A DNA stretch of 64,000 bases from Phycomyces nitens (GCA_022702545.1 JAHRBC010000002.1:5208001-5272000); one strand, 5' to 3'. Counted from the first letter of the stretch, positions 11,564 to 27,600 are shown. Made by a program: numbers and translations. The notes: generated by a model from the letters alone, not told the origin.

Positions 11564-13855
11564 CTAATGAGACTCACTGTGGAGATCAAACCTTTTAGAA
11601 CAAATGGTTAGTTTCTATAGATAAGATGATGGACCAAAAAAGAAGCTTACTGTTTCAACAGGCCGTCAATCTTGTCTGATGTATAACCAGCATTGATAAT
11701 GTTTCTTGCTTCCTGAACCTTGCCAAACACATTGAACAACAAGAGGCCAACGATCTTTTGGTCACGAACATAGAATACAAGACCCTTGCCAAACTACAAA
11801 AAAAAAGCCCAATATTTAACAAGTGTGTTTTATTGGTTTCGATCCACGTACCTTTTCGTCTTGGAAATCTGGCTTGACAGGTGCAACAGCACTGGCCAGA
11901 GAGACGTCGGATCCCAAGCCAGCAGTGCGAGGACTCTCGGCCTCAGATGCAGCACCAACTGCAGGAGTATCCTTGGCAGTTGCCTTTGCCCACACACTCA
12001 CAGTAGACAACTGAGAGTCAACAAGACCAACAGCCTCATAGCCTTGAAACACACACACACACACACACACAATCAGTCTTTCTCAAAAACCCCAAATAGA
12101 ATCTAAATATTCCACATACCAATTTCGGGTCCAAGATCAGACCTGTGGGATTTCTATATAGTCAGTAATCAATAGCCACAGATGCGTTGTTATTAACTCA
12201 CCAGAACATGGACTGGTGAGTAAAAGGCTTGGATCCACCAACCATGTTTTCACCAGCATGTCTTCCACTCAAGACAGCACTAGAAAGATTCCCCATTCGT
12301 GTTAATGGCAGATACCTAATCAATCGCCCATTCCTAGCGACTTACTGATCATGGTGCTCAATACGGCGACGGCCCAACTGAACGTCGTGGAATGAGACCA
12401 TATCACCCGCAGCAAATACGCCCGAGCGAGCTTCCAGTTCAGCATTGACTACCACACCAGCTCTCTTTTCATCAATTTCCAAACCGGCTTGACGAGCGAG
12501 ATCGACACGAGGCTCGATGCCAATAGCAACCACCACATGGTCAACACTCAATTTCTCATCTCCCAAGTCAAGAACGACCTTGCCGTCTTCACTAGAGTTA
12601 ATAGACTTGATAGCCTTGTTGGACTTTACGTCCACACCGACTTATAAACCAACCGTTAAATGTCTTGTACCAAAAAAAAAGTGACCACAAACACTTACGG
12701 TCCCGGACCTTGGATGTTGTCCATTTGGTGAGATAGGTAGGGAACACATTTGCCATGTTGCCCTCTACAACATCAAACCTGTTAGGTCTACAGTCTCATA
12801 AAGTGCTACAAACTCTAGTACCTTCTGGGAAGACCTGGGTTACCTTGATGTTCTGCTTTTCAGCTAGATTACCAAGAAATACACAAAACGATCAGTATTT
12901 CCAGAATATAGACCGCGAGCTACCCATTTACCTCTGTGAGCCAATGCAACAGCCAATTCAGATCCAAGGAAGCCGCCTCCAACTACAGCAATATGTGCCC
13001 CGTCCTTGGCCTTGCTCTCCAACAGCTTAAAGTCATCGATCGAGCGGAATGAGGTTACATTTGCGTCCTGAACACCTGGGAATTTCTTGGGAGTGCCACC
13101 AGTAGCCAACAAGACCTGACATGCGATGTTGCAAGATTAAGAGTCTATTTTTTGATACAAACAGGTATGTAATTGATGGCTCACATTACCTTGTTGTAGT
13201 AAATCTCGCTGCCATCATCCAAAGTCACAGTACGCTTATCGACATTGAGTTTGGCGACACGCTTGTTGAGCAGCTTAATCTTTTCAGAAGGAGTATCTGA
13301 TCCAGAAGCATCCTCGAGAACCTCATACAAGGAAATGTCCTGGTAGATTGTCTCGCGCTCACTTCCCTGCCAGTCCTTAAAGACCAATGTCTGAGAAACG
13401 TTGGGGTCTTCAGAGAACCAAAGCTCCTTTGACAATGGAGGGCGCATGTAAGGAGCATAGGCTTCCTCGGCAACAATAATCACGTTTGCCAATGGGTCCT
13501 TTTCCTTGATGGCCTTTGCGGCTGCATAAGAAGCAGTTCCACCACCAATAAGAACAAATGGTTTCTGGACCTTTGGCTTCTCACTGGTCTGAATCACAGG
13601 TGCAGCCTTGACAGGTTCGGGTGTAGGGACGACATGCTCAACTTCCTTTGCCTTTTTTGGGGGAGGGGAAGTGAGTTTGAACAAAAGAGGTCCAAACACG
13701 ATTAGCGAACCGAGAAACCAAGGGGTGTTGGTTCCGACATTCGAAGAAGGTGTTGCCTGGGCATATGTTCTCTGAGCAAGTCTCTGGCGAGCAGGTACGC
13801 GTCCAGCCAGACGAACAAGGGGTGCACGGGTAACAGAACCGCGAAGGATATTCAT
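11564..13855 (-). CDS. Mitochondrial apoptosis-inducing factor (AIFM1-type FAD/NADH oxidoreductase)
   Basis: ATG at 13855. The N-terminus is an Arg-rich, acid-poor mitochondrial presequence (about residues 1-35), followed by one hydrophobic segment ([16 protein letters not shown], about 46-61) that would anchor it in the inner membrane. Then come the FAD-binding motif [17 protein letters not shown] (about 100), [18 protein letters not shown], the NADH-binding motif [17 protein letters not shown], the FAD motif [10 protein letters not shown], and [20 protein letters not shown]. The AIF-specific C-terminal domain ([20 protein letters not shown] ... [20 protein letters not shown]) completes it. 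A stop follows LLKQ at 11647. However, the bases there also form a good donor (GTAAGC), and splicing to 11590 or so gives a last exon FDLHSESH ending at 11564, as in AIFs with an extra tail. In animals AIF supports complex I/IV biogenesis and caspase-independent death. It is clearly the AIFM1 kind and not the shorter AMID/Aif1p kind. Confidence 0.93.
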
Positions 13856-16479
13856 CTTATTAAAGGGTCAAGATAGTCTGACAGTAAAAATAAATAAATA
13901 ACAGTAAACTATAGTTTCTTTGCCAGGGCCAGAAAAAGAAAAAAAAAAAAAAAAAAGATGTTACGCCCGAGTAACAAAGCAGGACGAATGTGACGTACAA
14001 ATCACGGTCCATACCTTATTTGGATCTAATGGGATTTTGGATCTCAGACATGCATATTTATTCAATTCATCAAGTTTGACTTGCGAGTGCTTCTTTATTG
14101 ATTATCTTTACAGAATAAGTAAGTTGTCAAGAATAGTTGGCCAAAACTAACCCGTCAATTATAGTGAGAGAAAAATGGAAAAAGAAACGCCAGAGAAGAC
14201 TCAAGTCCAAGAGAAAGAAGATGAGAGCAAGATCCAACTAGGCTTGAAAGCACAATAGGCACATTGGATGCTTACTACCTTGATCTATGTATCTTTTCAA
14301 AAGAGTCTGCTTGACCATAATCCCACCCAAACCAATCTCTCTCTCTCTCTCTTGATTAAAGTCTAGAGCTGAAAGCTAATAAATAAATAATTAAACAAAG
14401 AAGACAATGTATTCATTTAATTTGTTGCAAGTTGTGAATAAAACAGTTGGTACTCTTACAGGTATCGTTATTTCTGTACATGTTAAACATTGCAGCCCAT
14501 CTATATTGATGGTGCTAAATGTGTTTCAAACGAGAAGCCGGGAACCCAGAGTACTATTGTCAAACATGATAAAGAGTATATATATATACAAAATATTGAT
14601 AAATTCCATTTCCCATCTGTATGTGCTGTAGAAATAGAGGCGTCTTTTCGTGCTTCTTCTTTTTTTTTTTTTTACCAAAACACGATATAAATTTCATGGT
14701 TAGCTCAAGATACCTTGAGGACATCTTCAATCAAAAACCCCAATGTACATAAATATATTGGATGACGAGAACAACTGTGCAATGCAACACAGAGTTCTAG
14801 AAGCTCACATCATATATATAGTCTGTAGAGTCATGTGGAAATACAAGCCCCAGGTCTATTCCCAGGAAAAAAAAACATAGAGTCTATTGATTTATACGAA
14901 AAGCAATCCAGAGTCTATGGAGTATAAATGCGCCAACGAACGCCACAGATGGGTCGATATCTTTAAAGTATCTGTAGCATTTTTTTGTGGTCCTTGTTGT
15001 TGACAAGATTATGAGGATGTTCAGCCAAGACAAATATTTACCTGTAGCCTTGCATCATCGACTCTTGGTTACATTCTCATATTCTCATACGCAAAACTCA
15101 ATGTTATATACTCTAGAATATATATAGATATATATATACAGGGTAACATAAACAAGATATAAAGAGAACAAGCTTTTAACCTTTTATTGGTGATATAGAC
15201 CTTTGTTAGAAATGCCAAATATCATGTACCATTTCACCCGAATCAATTTCCACACACATCTTATCAATCGTATACTTGACCGCACCCTAGCCATCTCATT
15301 CAAAATTTTGGCACATTTGATTGCACATTGACAGCTGTCAAACATCAAAAATCCATACGAGGTTGATTTCTCGCCATGCTAGTTTTGGAATTTCAGTATG
15401 GATAGCAGCAATAATAGAGTACCTCTTTAAAGAATATGTCTAGAATCCAGGCCTCTTGTTTAGTGTCTCATAATAGTACAATGGCTTTAAGGCTTTAGAA
15501 TATTTTTAAAAGCTAAGATCTTTTGAATTTTATTTATTCTACAGTCAGGCTTATAAATACAATGATCTTTTCAAAGTTTTGGACCCATCCTATTCTCTTC
15601 ATCCTCTTCTCCTCTGGGCCCAACACTGAAAAGTCTCTTTGCCCTCTCTCCTAAAAGATTTCCATCCCAACATAGCCCACTTTTTGGCTACCTGGACACG
15701 CATGGGTGCTTATTGAACATATTTCAAAGCAAGTATAATGTTTAATAAGAAAATCCAAGGGATTAATTTTCAAAAATGTATAGCCACTATTGTTGAAATA
15801 ATGGGGTCCTTGCTGGATGACCAACAAACAGACATTTGAACCTTGAATAAGCAAGGATTCACTGCGAGGAACAATTTCTAGAAACTATCAAGCTCTTGCT
15901 GTGTCTACCTTGCACACTATATAGCGGGTTCACTGAGCCTACGTTATGGATGACCAGCATTTTCTTCCTGGTGTGACTTCAACAAGGCACTCGTAGTCAT
16001 CCAACGTTTTGTAGACTAAACGTTTGTTTCTTTTTTCTTCAGTGTACTCTTCCTACCATGATTACTATCTATAGAGATCAAGCAATCTGTATGTTTTACT
16101 GTCAGCCTTATAATGAGGCAAACGGCTCTAAACTATCCAAGTTAATTGACAAAATGGACTACATTGGATCCTGCTTTTCTGGAAGATTATTAAAGATACA
16201 AGGATAGAAATTAAGCCAATAAATAAATAAAAATAATTATACATTTATAAATATATTGATTACAACATATAAATTCTGGAAATAATGAACCATTTATTTT
16301 GATCGCTAAACCGGCTTGCTTCTACATTCAAACTTCTTTTAAAAAAAAGTGGCCGATTCATTTAACAGCTTTCTTCTTTTGTATGTTTCTACATTGCTTT
16401 TAACTTCCATCACTGGAAACACTACGAGATTTCATCAAGATATATTAATTAAGCCGAGGAGAGCATAGGACTTGGATTA
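13856..16479. other. Gene-poor AT-rich region
   Basis: No coding segment can be supported. There is a poly-A run near 13930-13955, TA microsatellites (near 14575 and 15115-15140) and a poly-T run near 14661. The first few hundred bases are the AIF promoter. The rest holds only scattered short frames of non-coding composition. Confidence 0.6.
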
Positions 16480-17100
16480 GCTCTTTTCTTGATCGCTTAC
16501 ATTGGACGGTATTAAGAATTCATATTTGCTTGGCCATGTTCTCCAATTGTATTCTTGCGACATCTTCCACAGGCGGTCGGCTTCAATATCACGTTGTCGC
16601 TTGGATTCCCAGATATTATCCTAGAAATAGCTTCATATTTCCAATTTTTCCATTTACACATCGTCTTTGGGTAAGGTTTAACCATCTATGATGGGTCGAT
16701 TTGCCGAATTAGCAGGATTGGGTCGAGTAGGACATTTGGCCTTAAAGTGGCCCTCATTACGGCAGTATTGACAGTAGGGAGACATAGATTTTTGATCGAG
16801 TTTCCGTCTTGTATTCTCCAAAAATACTAAATAATTGAACCTATCTTGCTACAGAGTCTATCAATATCATGGCTCTTTCGCCAAAAAAAAAGGCTTGTTA
16901 AGGTGTGATACACCCGGATGTGAACAACTTTACCAAAGGGGCGAAAAGGTTGATTAACCGGAGTTTGAAGCTCCGTGTTTGTGGGGCACAGGGGAATATG
17001 GTTGAGGTTTACTCGAATGAGAGGATTGTCCTTTGAAATCCCAGGCGATCCCAAGATCGTTTCGTTTTTAACAACGATCCCGTTGGTTATGGCTCTAATC
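16480..17100 (-). pseudogene. Decayed gag/ORF1-like retroelement fragment with CCHC zinc knuckle
   Basis: Read on the minus strand, about 17054-16830 encodes GSPGISKDNPLIRVNLNHIP followed by an RRM-like stretch with FRPFGKVVHIRVYHTL. Then about 16790-16680 encodes a CX2CX4HX4C zinc knuckle (YCQYCRNEGHFKAKCPTRPN), and about 16610-16480 a Trp/Arg-rich tail (ADRLWKMSQEYNWRTWPSKY) ending in a stop. The pieces are in different frames with stops between them, so the gene is dead. This order (a degenerate RNA-binding fold, CCHC knuckle, tail) is what I know from nucleic-acid-binding ORFs of fungal non-LTR retroelements. No reverse transcriptase, LTR or target duplication is seen. It could also come from a gag-like domesticated gene. 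Confidence 0.55.
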
Positions 17101-17687
17101 CGACTCTGCTAGGTGTTTAGAACTACTTTGGAAAGAAGATCTCTGGTTTCTGAACAATCCAGTGATCAGACCCATTGCGTCTGGGAATTGAAATGTCATC
17201 ATCTAAAATTCATAATCATTGACGATCTTTCAAAGATTAATAATAATAATAAAAAAGGCTACACATTTAGGGTTGAAAGGGCGAGCTTAAATGGCAGCAT
17301 CATGGTCTAGAGTGACCAACGATTCATATTCTGGCGCAGTGGAAAAAAAAAGTGTTGGGATGTTTCTGGGTCTTGACTTGTCTTTAGCAGGTACGGTTTT
17401 TGCTGCTGTTTGGCTCCACTAATGTCCATCATCTTCTCGGCATGATGTACTGTCAGTAGTAGACATGTTAAATTCAAGACAATAATGTCCTGTATATTTG
17501 TATTATAACCGCTGTATATTCTTTTTTTTTGCGAATAATTTGGTTGCGGAGAAGGATGTTGGCCTGACTGTACATAAGACACACACACACACACACACAC
17601 ACTCATATAAATATATAAATATATATACACATATATATATAATTTTGTACATTATACACTGGTAATCATCATCTTTGGTTTATTCTA
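17101..17687. repeat. Spacer with CA and TA microsatellites upstream of GCN5
   Basis: This stretch contains (AC)n at about 17580-17601 followed by TA-rich runs to about 17640, directly before the GCN5 start. The region near 17240 has (AAT)n. No gene is seen; the GCN5 promoter must lie here. Confidence 0.6.
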
Positions 17688-20556
<2,869 letters not shown>

Positions 20557-20842
20557 AAAAAGAAGAAGAAGAAGAAGAAGATCAAGGGAAAAATAAAAAG
20601 CGAGCCAAAAGAACCTCTTGTATTATATATATAAACTTAAAAAAAAAGTGCCTCTTTATAACAAGCGTGTTTTGACACATCCTTATTCAATTATAACACA
20701 TGTGCTGTACAAAGCGGATGTTGAAAGGGGTTTGATGTCATCATAAAACAAGGTTGTAGACTTTCTTGTCATCCAAAAGCAAGAGGGGGCAGTCGGAAAG
20801 GGCGCATCACATCTCATCTAGAACGCGTAGTCTTTATTAAAC

Positions 20843-22096
20843 ATGGGAGAATCAAGAACTGAATTACTGGCATGGCTAAACGACCTCCTCCAGCTGAACT
20901 ATACAAAGATCGAACAGGCTGGAACAGGTACAGATGATGAATTCGAGATTGGTTATTGCGTGTTTTCCTAACCTGCCTTTTTGATGCCTTGGAATCCTTT
21001 TAGGTGCCAGTTACTGTCAGATTATGGACTCCATCTTTGGTAAGAGTCAGATGATGGGTTGGACTGATGGATGTAGATTAATCATAATAAATTGAAAGGT
21101 GATGTGCACATGAGCAAGGTCAAGTTTGATACCAAGCACGAGTATGAATACGTTGGAAACTTCAAGATTCTCCAGCACACTTTTGACAAGCACAAGTAAG
21201 TCCCCAGGTCATCTTAAGCTATCGTCCTAATCAATTCTAATTCCATATCACCTCTACTCCAAGGGTTGACAAGGTACACTCTGCAACCTTTTAAACTGTC
21301 TGTACCCAAGCTAATTATTTTATAAAAACACACACACTACATACACACAAAAAGATTATTCCTGTTGACCGTCTGATGAAGTGCAAGTTCCAAGACAACC
21401 TCGAGTTTATGCAGTGGGTCAAGCGTTTCTGGGACCAAAACTTCCCTGGAGGATCTTATGAGGCTGTCCAGAGACGCAAGGGTGGACCGGGTGGTGCAGG
21501 AAAGGCTTCAGGAGGACCTCGCGCAAGTGCACCTGCAGCTGCTCGTAAGCCAGTTGGATCATCTACTGGTGTGTCTGGTAAGCGGACATGCACACGTGTG
21601 TCCACATTAGCCCCCCCTTTTTTTCTTTACTTATATCTATTTGTTGTTAGCTCGCAGTACTAGCCGTAACACTACTTCTGGTCGTGTTTCTTCCAGTAGT
21701 GCCAGCGCCAATGCTCTCGACAACCATTCGGCTTCCATGATCATTGAGCTCAACAAGCAGATTGCAGAGCTCAAGATGACAGTAGACGGACTTGAGAAGG
21801 AGCGTGATTTCTACTTTGGCAAGCTCAGAGACATTGAGATTATTGTTCAGGAACAGATGGAGGCTATTGAGCAGGAGGCTGCTGATCAGGAACCTCTTGA
21901 GGTGCCAGTTCTCAAGGATATCCAGGCCATTCTATACAGCACAGAGGTAAGGACAAGCAAGATGAATGAATAAACAGAGATTGGAGGGGTGTTAAGCCGT
22001 GTGTTTTTTCTTATTATTTTTTAATAGGAGGGTTTTGAGGTGCCTCCAGAAGGAGAGGATGCCCATGAAGAAGAGTTTGATGATGAGACCTTTTAA
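20843..22096 (+). CDS. EB1/Bim1 family microtubule plus-end tracking protein
   Basis: ATG at 20843 (MGESRTELLAWLNDLLQLNY), TAA at 22094-22096, at least five introns. The N-terminal calponin-homology domain binds microtubule ends: TKIEQAGTGASYCQIMDSIF, KVKFDTKHEYEYVGNFKILQ, and IPVDRLMKCKFQDNLEFMQW followed by FWDQNFPGG. A basic Gly/Ala/Ser linker follows. Then comes the C-terminal EB1 coiled-coil domain (IIELNKQIAELKMTVDGLEK, ERDFYFGKLRDIEIIVQ) that dimerises and recruits partners. The tail is acidic and ends in EEFDDETF, so it is close to but not the classic EEY/F end that CAP-Gly proteins bind. TBCB, another tubulin-linked CAP-Gly protein, lies 10 kb away, but no functional link is implied. 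Confidence 0.95.
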
Positions 22097-22434
22097 GAAA
22101 GTATTATAAACCCCATCATTCATTTCTTTTGAAAACATAATCTAAAACAAAACAAAAAGCCAAAAAAGATACCTACATTTATATATATTATGAATGTAGG
22201 ACACTAGTACACTAGGATGTTGTTATTCCCTCTCACCCTTTCCTCTCTCTCTCTCTTGGACTTGTTTAAACAAGATAAATGCCAATAATTAAAGATTAAC
22301 AAAATAATAATAAGCAGATTTCTGATAACTTCTTCTTTTCATAAAGGGTTTTGGTATCTACATTGATTTTCTTTTCCTTTTTTATTATTAATATATTATT
22401 ATCATTTTTTTCTTTTTTATATTTTTTGGAATTT
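22097..22434. other. Convergent spacer, EB1 to BET gene
   Basis: AT-rich 3' flanking DNA of both genes with CT runs near 22243-22255. No gene is seen. Confidence 0.6.
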
Positions 22435-24669
22435 CTAATCAGAACTGCTTCCAGAGTCATCCGAATCAGACCCTGACGAGCTGTCCGAATCACTTTCGCT
22501 GGAAGATTCTTGACCTAGGGAAATAGATTTAAAAGAGAAACACAAACCCAGGTTAGCTTACCATAAAAAGCGTCCGGCTCTGAACCAGAAAACTTTTGAA
22601 GGGTTTTTTCAAGTTCTTTAATCTTACGGTCAGCATCTGCCTCTGAATAATGGGTCCTGGGTCTCTTGCTACTAGACTTTTTTTGAGAGCTCAGGGATGA
22701 ATGTGGTACCAGACTTCTTCCAGTCACAAACTCATGCAGCCGGTGCAGAGTCTTTCGATCAAGAGCATCAATGTCCAGCACAATCTCCTCTTGTCCTTGC
22801 TAAGGGATCGTTAGTATCAATGTGAATACACACCACTTGTTTGTTTTACTGACCCCATCAAGGTTGGGCATAGAACTCTGGATAATGTTGACAACCGTGT
22901 TTAGACGGTCTCCTGTCAGGTTATTGATCCGTTCACTAAGATCTTTCTTTTGTTCAAATGTGAATTCTGGCAATTCGTCTTCTTTGGTCTTTAGTGACAG
23001 GCGATGGCGTTTAGAGAACGGTTTCTTGTCCTTTGGACTTGTTGGGCGTGTCTTGATGGGTTTTGGTAATCGTTCGGGACGCTTCTTCTTTGATTTTATG
23101 GAAGCAATCTGTTGTGCAAGTGAAGCAATGTGCCGTTCCAGTTCAGAAATCTTGTGGTCTCTCTCTACAGACGATGATAATTAATAATTTATTATTATTA
23201 AACACCACTACCACTACCACTACCACTACCACTACCACTACCACTACCACTAATAATAACAATAATAATAATAATAAGAATCCTAATCCTAATCCTAATC
23301 CTAATCCTAATGATAGCCGTTCTATTATTAACAATGAGCGTGTGTATTTACCATCTTCGTCAGACTCTACTTCTTCAAACTCATCAAAGGTTTCCTCCTC
23401 CTGTACAGGAGCTGGCTTTTGCTTCCACTTTTCATCAAATACCTTTTCCAGTTCTCTACCCATTCGATGCACTGGAATAGCAGGAGGATTGTAGAGATAG
23501 CAATTGCTAAACATTAGACGAATGTCGGCTTCAAATGCCTCGGGAGAATCATAGAACCCCTCGGCTAGTTTGTTTTCGATTGTCGAGAGATCGATTGGGT
23601 TTTTGACGATTGTTGGATAGTCTGGGATGTTGAGGGCAACGATGTCTACTGGAGCAATAAAGGGAAAATTGATGTCTCTGTACTTTGACTTTTTTAATTC
23701 TCGCAGGGTTTGAGCACAAAACTTCATTTCCAGATCATTCTTTCGAGGGTTCATTGTTCGTCTCTTGGTGATTGTTTCTGGATAGTCTTTTGATGGTGGA
23801 GGATGGATCTCTCTCTTTGGTCGACCGTCTTCTGAAATGCGGCGAACAGGTGGAGGAGATTGGGTCTTTTTCTTACGATGGACCTTGTCAGACATTGAGT
23901 GCTGTCTCGGAGGAGTAGGAGATGTCTATTAAACAAGATGAAGATATCCAGACTTGTTTAGCCAAGAGAAGAATTGGTCAGACCTCACTACCTCGCGTTT
24001 TGAAGGCGGCATTTGGCGTAGACTCTTTTCAAAGGCAGACTCGACGTTCTGACAGAGCATTGAGATCATTGCTTCTGGGCCATTGAACTTGTAGCAATTT
24101 GAGAACACTAGTCTGATGTCTGCAATCATGTCCTCTACATCAGTGTATTCAAGATTTGATAGTTTTCGATCTACTGTATTGAGGTCCATTGGGTGCTTGA
24201 CGATTTTTGGATAGTCAGGTACATTGAGGCTCACATAGTCTACAGGGTGGAGAAAGGGAGCCGCGTCTCGATGCTTTTTCAAGTGTCTGATGATTGCTCC
24301 ACAGTACTTTAGTTGATCCTTTGTCATGTTGGTCTCTAGAGGAATTGACTGTATTCTATTAGGCGATTATCTAGACACAATAGGTTACCTTTGAAGTGTT
24401 GTTTACTTTGTGGTCGAGTTTGGGCCTCTTTTTGAGGTTGTGTTTGTCGTCATCATCATTGACTTTTGGCCTGTTGCTATTTTTTTTTACCATTTCAAAA
24501 ATAAAAATTAAAGGGAAAGAAAAAAAAAGACGCGTGAGTAAGAAGCGCGTTTTTTTTAATAGTAATAATAATAGACAGATGTATTTTATACGTACCCAGT
24601 AGTGTTTAAAGAGATTGATGTTTCTGTGGTGGCCTGTGGTGGATGGTCCATGCTGTAGCCATTAGCCAT
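22435..24669 (-). CDS. BET family double-bromodomain protein (Bdf1-like)
   Basis: ATG at 24669 (MANGYSMDHPPQATTE), TAG at 22435-22437. Two bromodomains bind acetylated histones. The first contains AAPFLHPVDYVSLNVPDYPK, IVKHPMDLNTVDRKL and VFSNCYKFNGPEAM. The second contains INFPFIAPVDIVALNIPDYP, IVKNPIDLSTIENKL and MFSNCYLYNPPAIPV. Both keep the acetyl-lysine-binding Asn. A coiled segment follows (KISELERHIASLAQQIAS). Then comes the NET domain (LPEFTFEQKKDLSERINNL, NTVVNIIQSSMP, EEIVLDIDALDRKTLHRLHE) and a final Ser/Asp-rich SEED-like tail (ESDSDSSSGSDSDDSGSSSD). This is the full BET order. It should work in TFIID-linked transcription and chromatin boundary functions as yeast Bdf1 does. The intron at 23165-23351 is packed with simple repeats. 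Bromodomain-bearing GCN5 is only 2 kb away. Confidence 0.95.
23198..23312. repeat. Compound hexanucleotide/trinucleotide repeat inside a BET intron
   Basis: On the plus strand a (CACTAC)n run (about 23203-23251) is followed by (AAT)n-like units and then a run of five AATCCT units (about 23279-23310). All lie within the 187-nt intron at 23165-23351, which is spliced in phase 1 (GAAGATG to AGAGAGAC). Confidence 0.85.
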
Positions 24670-27600
24670 AATGGAAGGAATTGGAGGTTATATAAATATA
24701 GATATAAATATATAAATATATATAAATATATATATATACTTATATATATTTATATATACACTTTATAGGTGGGCGTATGTACTCGTGTTTGTGTGTTTGT
24801 GTGTGTGGATATGTATATAGATATATACAAGTATATATATATATATATATTTAATATATGTATATGTATATATGTATAATGTATATGTATATGTAAGAGA
24901 GAGACAGATAGAGAGAGAGAGAAAGTGCTATTTAAATTGAAAAATAACAAATAAAATAAAATAAAACAGCTGAAATTCCAGGGTGAAAATAGAAAGTATA
25001 AATTTTTCCTTCTTTTCTATTTTTTGCAATGCTTAGAAAAATCTCTCTGGATTCCTAATGACTGGGGTGATTAGGAAGAAGAAGAAAAGAAGTAAAAGAG
25101 ATTGGAGATGAAAAGAAAGAAAGAAAGAAAGAGAAAGAGCTTTTATGAATGGTGAATGGTGACATTAAGCAAAAAAGATGGTGGAGCAACCTCAAGTCAC
25201 AACTTGGATATTTTGAATACATATATTTATATAGCTAAATAGGCATCGCTTTTCTCTTTCTGCCTTTAGTGTTTTTCTCCTCCTAGCATAAAAGAAAGTC
25301 TCTAGGTGGGTCCTGTTGCAGTGAGATCAAATTACAAGGTCCGTTGTGTTTGTAATGTTATCATTATTATTATTATTGGCTATTATTTTTTTATACTTCT
25401 TGTAACAAAAAAAGAAGTGATTAAAGACACATAGAATCGGAAAAACTATTAACATTGAACAGAAATGATGACGTAGGATTGTGCAAGGTGTGCAAGGTGT
25501 GCGGATGTTGCATTTTTATTTGTTTTGGTTGTTGGCCATATCTCATTCGCTTGCTCGTGCAGTAAGATTTGAATGGCAAGAAATATTTTGACAGTCAAAC
25601 AAATTCAAAGATCGGGCAGCCAATCAGCACCGTCTGATTCAGTTTAAAATAAGAAGGTGTATGATTTGTGGAATAGCGATTGTTGTCCCCGACTAAAATT
25701 ATTTTTGCGACTATGGCTTTTTTATATATATATATTTATATATATATAAATAAAAATTGTTATAAATACGGCAGAAATGTTTACTAGATTTTATTTTTTA
25801 TTCATCTTATTTTCTTTTGTTAATAATTTTTTATTATTATTATTGTTGCTGTTGAATTGGTAAGTTATCTCTACAAAATCCCTTTATATTTCTACTTTAT
25901 ATTATATACATATATATATATATATATATATACATAAATGATGTTTGTAATTTGCGTTTGACTCACGCCCTTACGCGCATCTTCGCCGGTGCATTATGCG
26001 GGGGCGTGGAAATGAAACCACCTTTTTTCCTGATAAAAGAAAATATATACATACTTTTTGTTTTATTTTTGATATAAAAGTGACATTCATACTAATGTAT
26101 AGCATGTCTATAGATCCACACACACAGTTGTTTTGCAACTCGGGTCATTTTGATTATGTAACAAAACAAAGGTGAGCAAAAGTTTCCTCTAGAATTCAAA
26201 AAAAAAACATAAAGTGTGGGCAATGATTAAAAAAATGCAGCTGAAGAGTTTTGATGCTTTAATTATTATTACCAAGATCACTGAGCAGACACTTTATGTT
26301 TTATATTCTATTTTATAATTGAATATTCTGTTGAACAATGAAACTAAACTTCATTCTTTCTCTAGGTAATTGGTATTGGCATTAGCATTCTCTTTAAAAA
26401 AATATAAAATAAAACAATAAAAAAATCATTTTTAAAAAAAAATATTTGACATGTGGCTTGGCAAATTATAATAATTTTATATTAAATTAAAAAATAATAT
26501 ATATATATTCATTAAAGGAATATATAGGCTCGGATATATATATACATATATATTTAATGTCCAAGAAAAGATATTTGTTCGAGGGCTATTTTGTGCGTGT
26601 GATTGGTTTTTTGTGGTTCTTTTGGGCTCGACTGTTTTTATCACATTACAATTCTTTAGTACTCAAAAATCATGTTCTTTTATTTGTATTTATTGGAATT
26701 ATAAAATCAACAAAACCATATATACATATTCTTTTGTATTGTTGTTTAATAAACCATTTCTCTCGGCTAGAGTGACTTTGCAAATATAAAGAATAATAAA
26801 AATATTTTGACAAGTATATATGCGTTGGCAACTTCGCAATAAAAAGCGCAAATATACCGGTAGTACACACGGCAGAATACACGGAAGTCTAGAAAACATA
26901 TAGTGATATTATTAATAAAAGGGTGCAATGAAACGTGCTTCACATATGTTATAACATGGTGATTACAGGCTATTCTTTTGTCTCACTGTCTGACTGATTG
27001 ACTGACTGGCTGACTGGCTGACTGGCTGACTGGCTGACTGACTGATGATAATGGTGTAAATAACACAAAGAGAGTGGAGTACAAGCCTAAATTTAATAGT
27101 AGTGCAAAGTAGAGAGGTTAGCAATTTGAATTAATAAAAAGTGGCATGTTCATTCAGGGACATCCTCGTCAACCTTGTTCCGTTTCATATCTCAGGTCCA
27201 CTCAACAATCGATATGGTGTATTCGATTCCGTAAACATTCTCCGAATACAATAGTAATTATGATTATTATTATGAATATATAATAATAATATAATAATAT
27301 AATATAAAGTTTGCCAAATTAGCCATCGGCCCATGCTGTAATCCACAACACATGCTATTGACATCTTTGAAGATCTGTGCGCTCATGGAGTCCCATCATC
27401 TACTGTACGTTAAATGAACCGTACGACTCTCTGGGTATTTTTTTTTTTTGGAATTGGGCGTGGTCCTCTGAACATTGTATTGGTCCAAAAGAAACCCCCA
27501 TCAAATGTATTGTGGTTGCCATATCATTATTATCACCATCAATCAATCACACTGACCATTGGAGTACCCAAAAGTAAAATAAAATCCATAGTTTCTTAAT

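Noticed and set aside
23279..23310. Interstitial telomere repeat
   Set aside because: The unit is AATCCT, not CCCTAA, and it sits with other simple repeats in an intron.
23143..23895. 250-codon frame that reads through the BET intron into poly-Leu/poly-Val
   Set aside because: The tail is translated simple repeat; splicing 23165-23351 restores a sensible coiled segment and NET domain.
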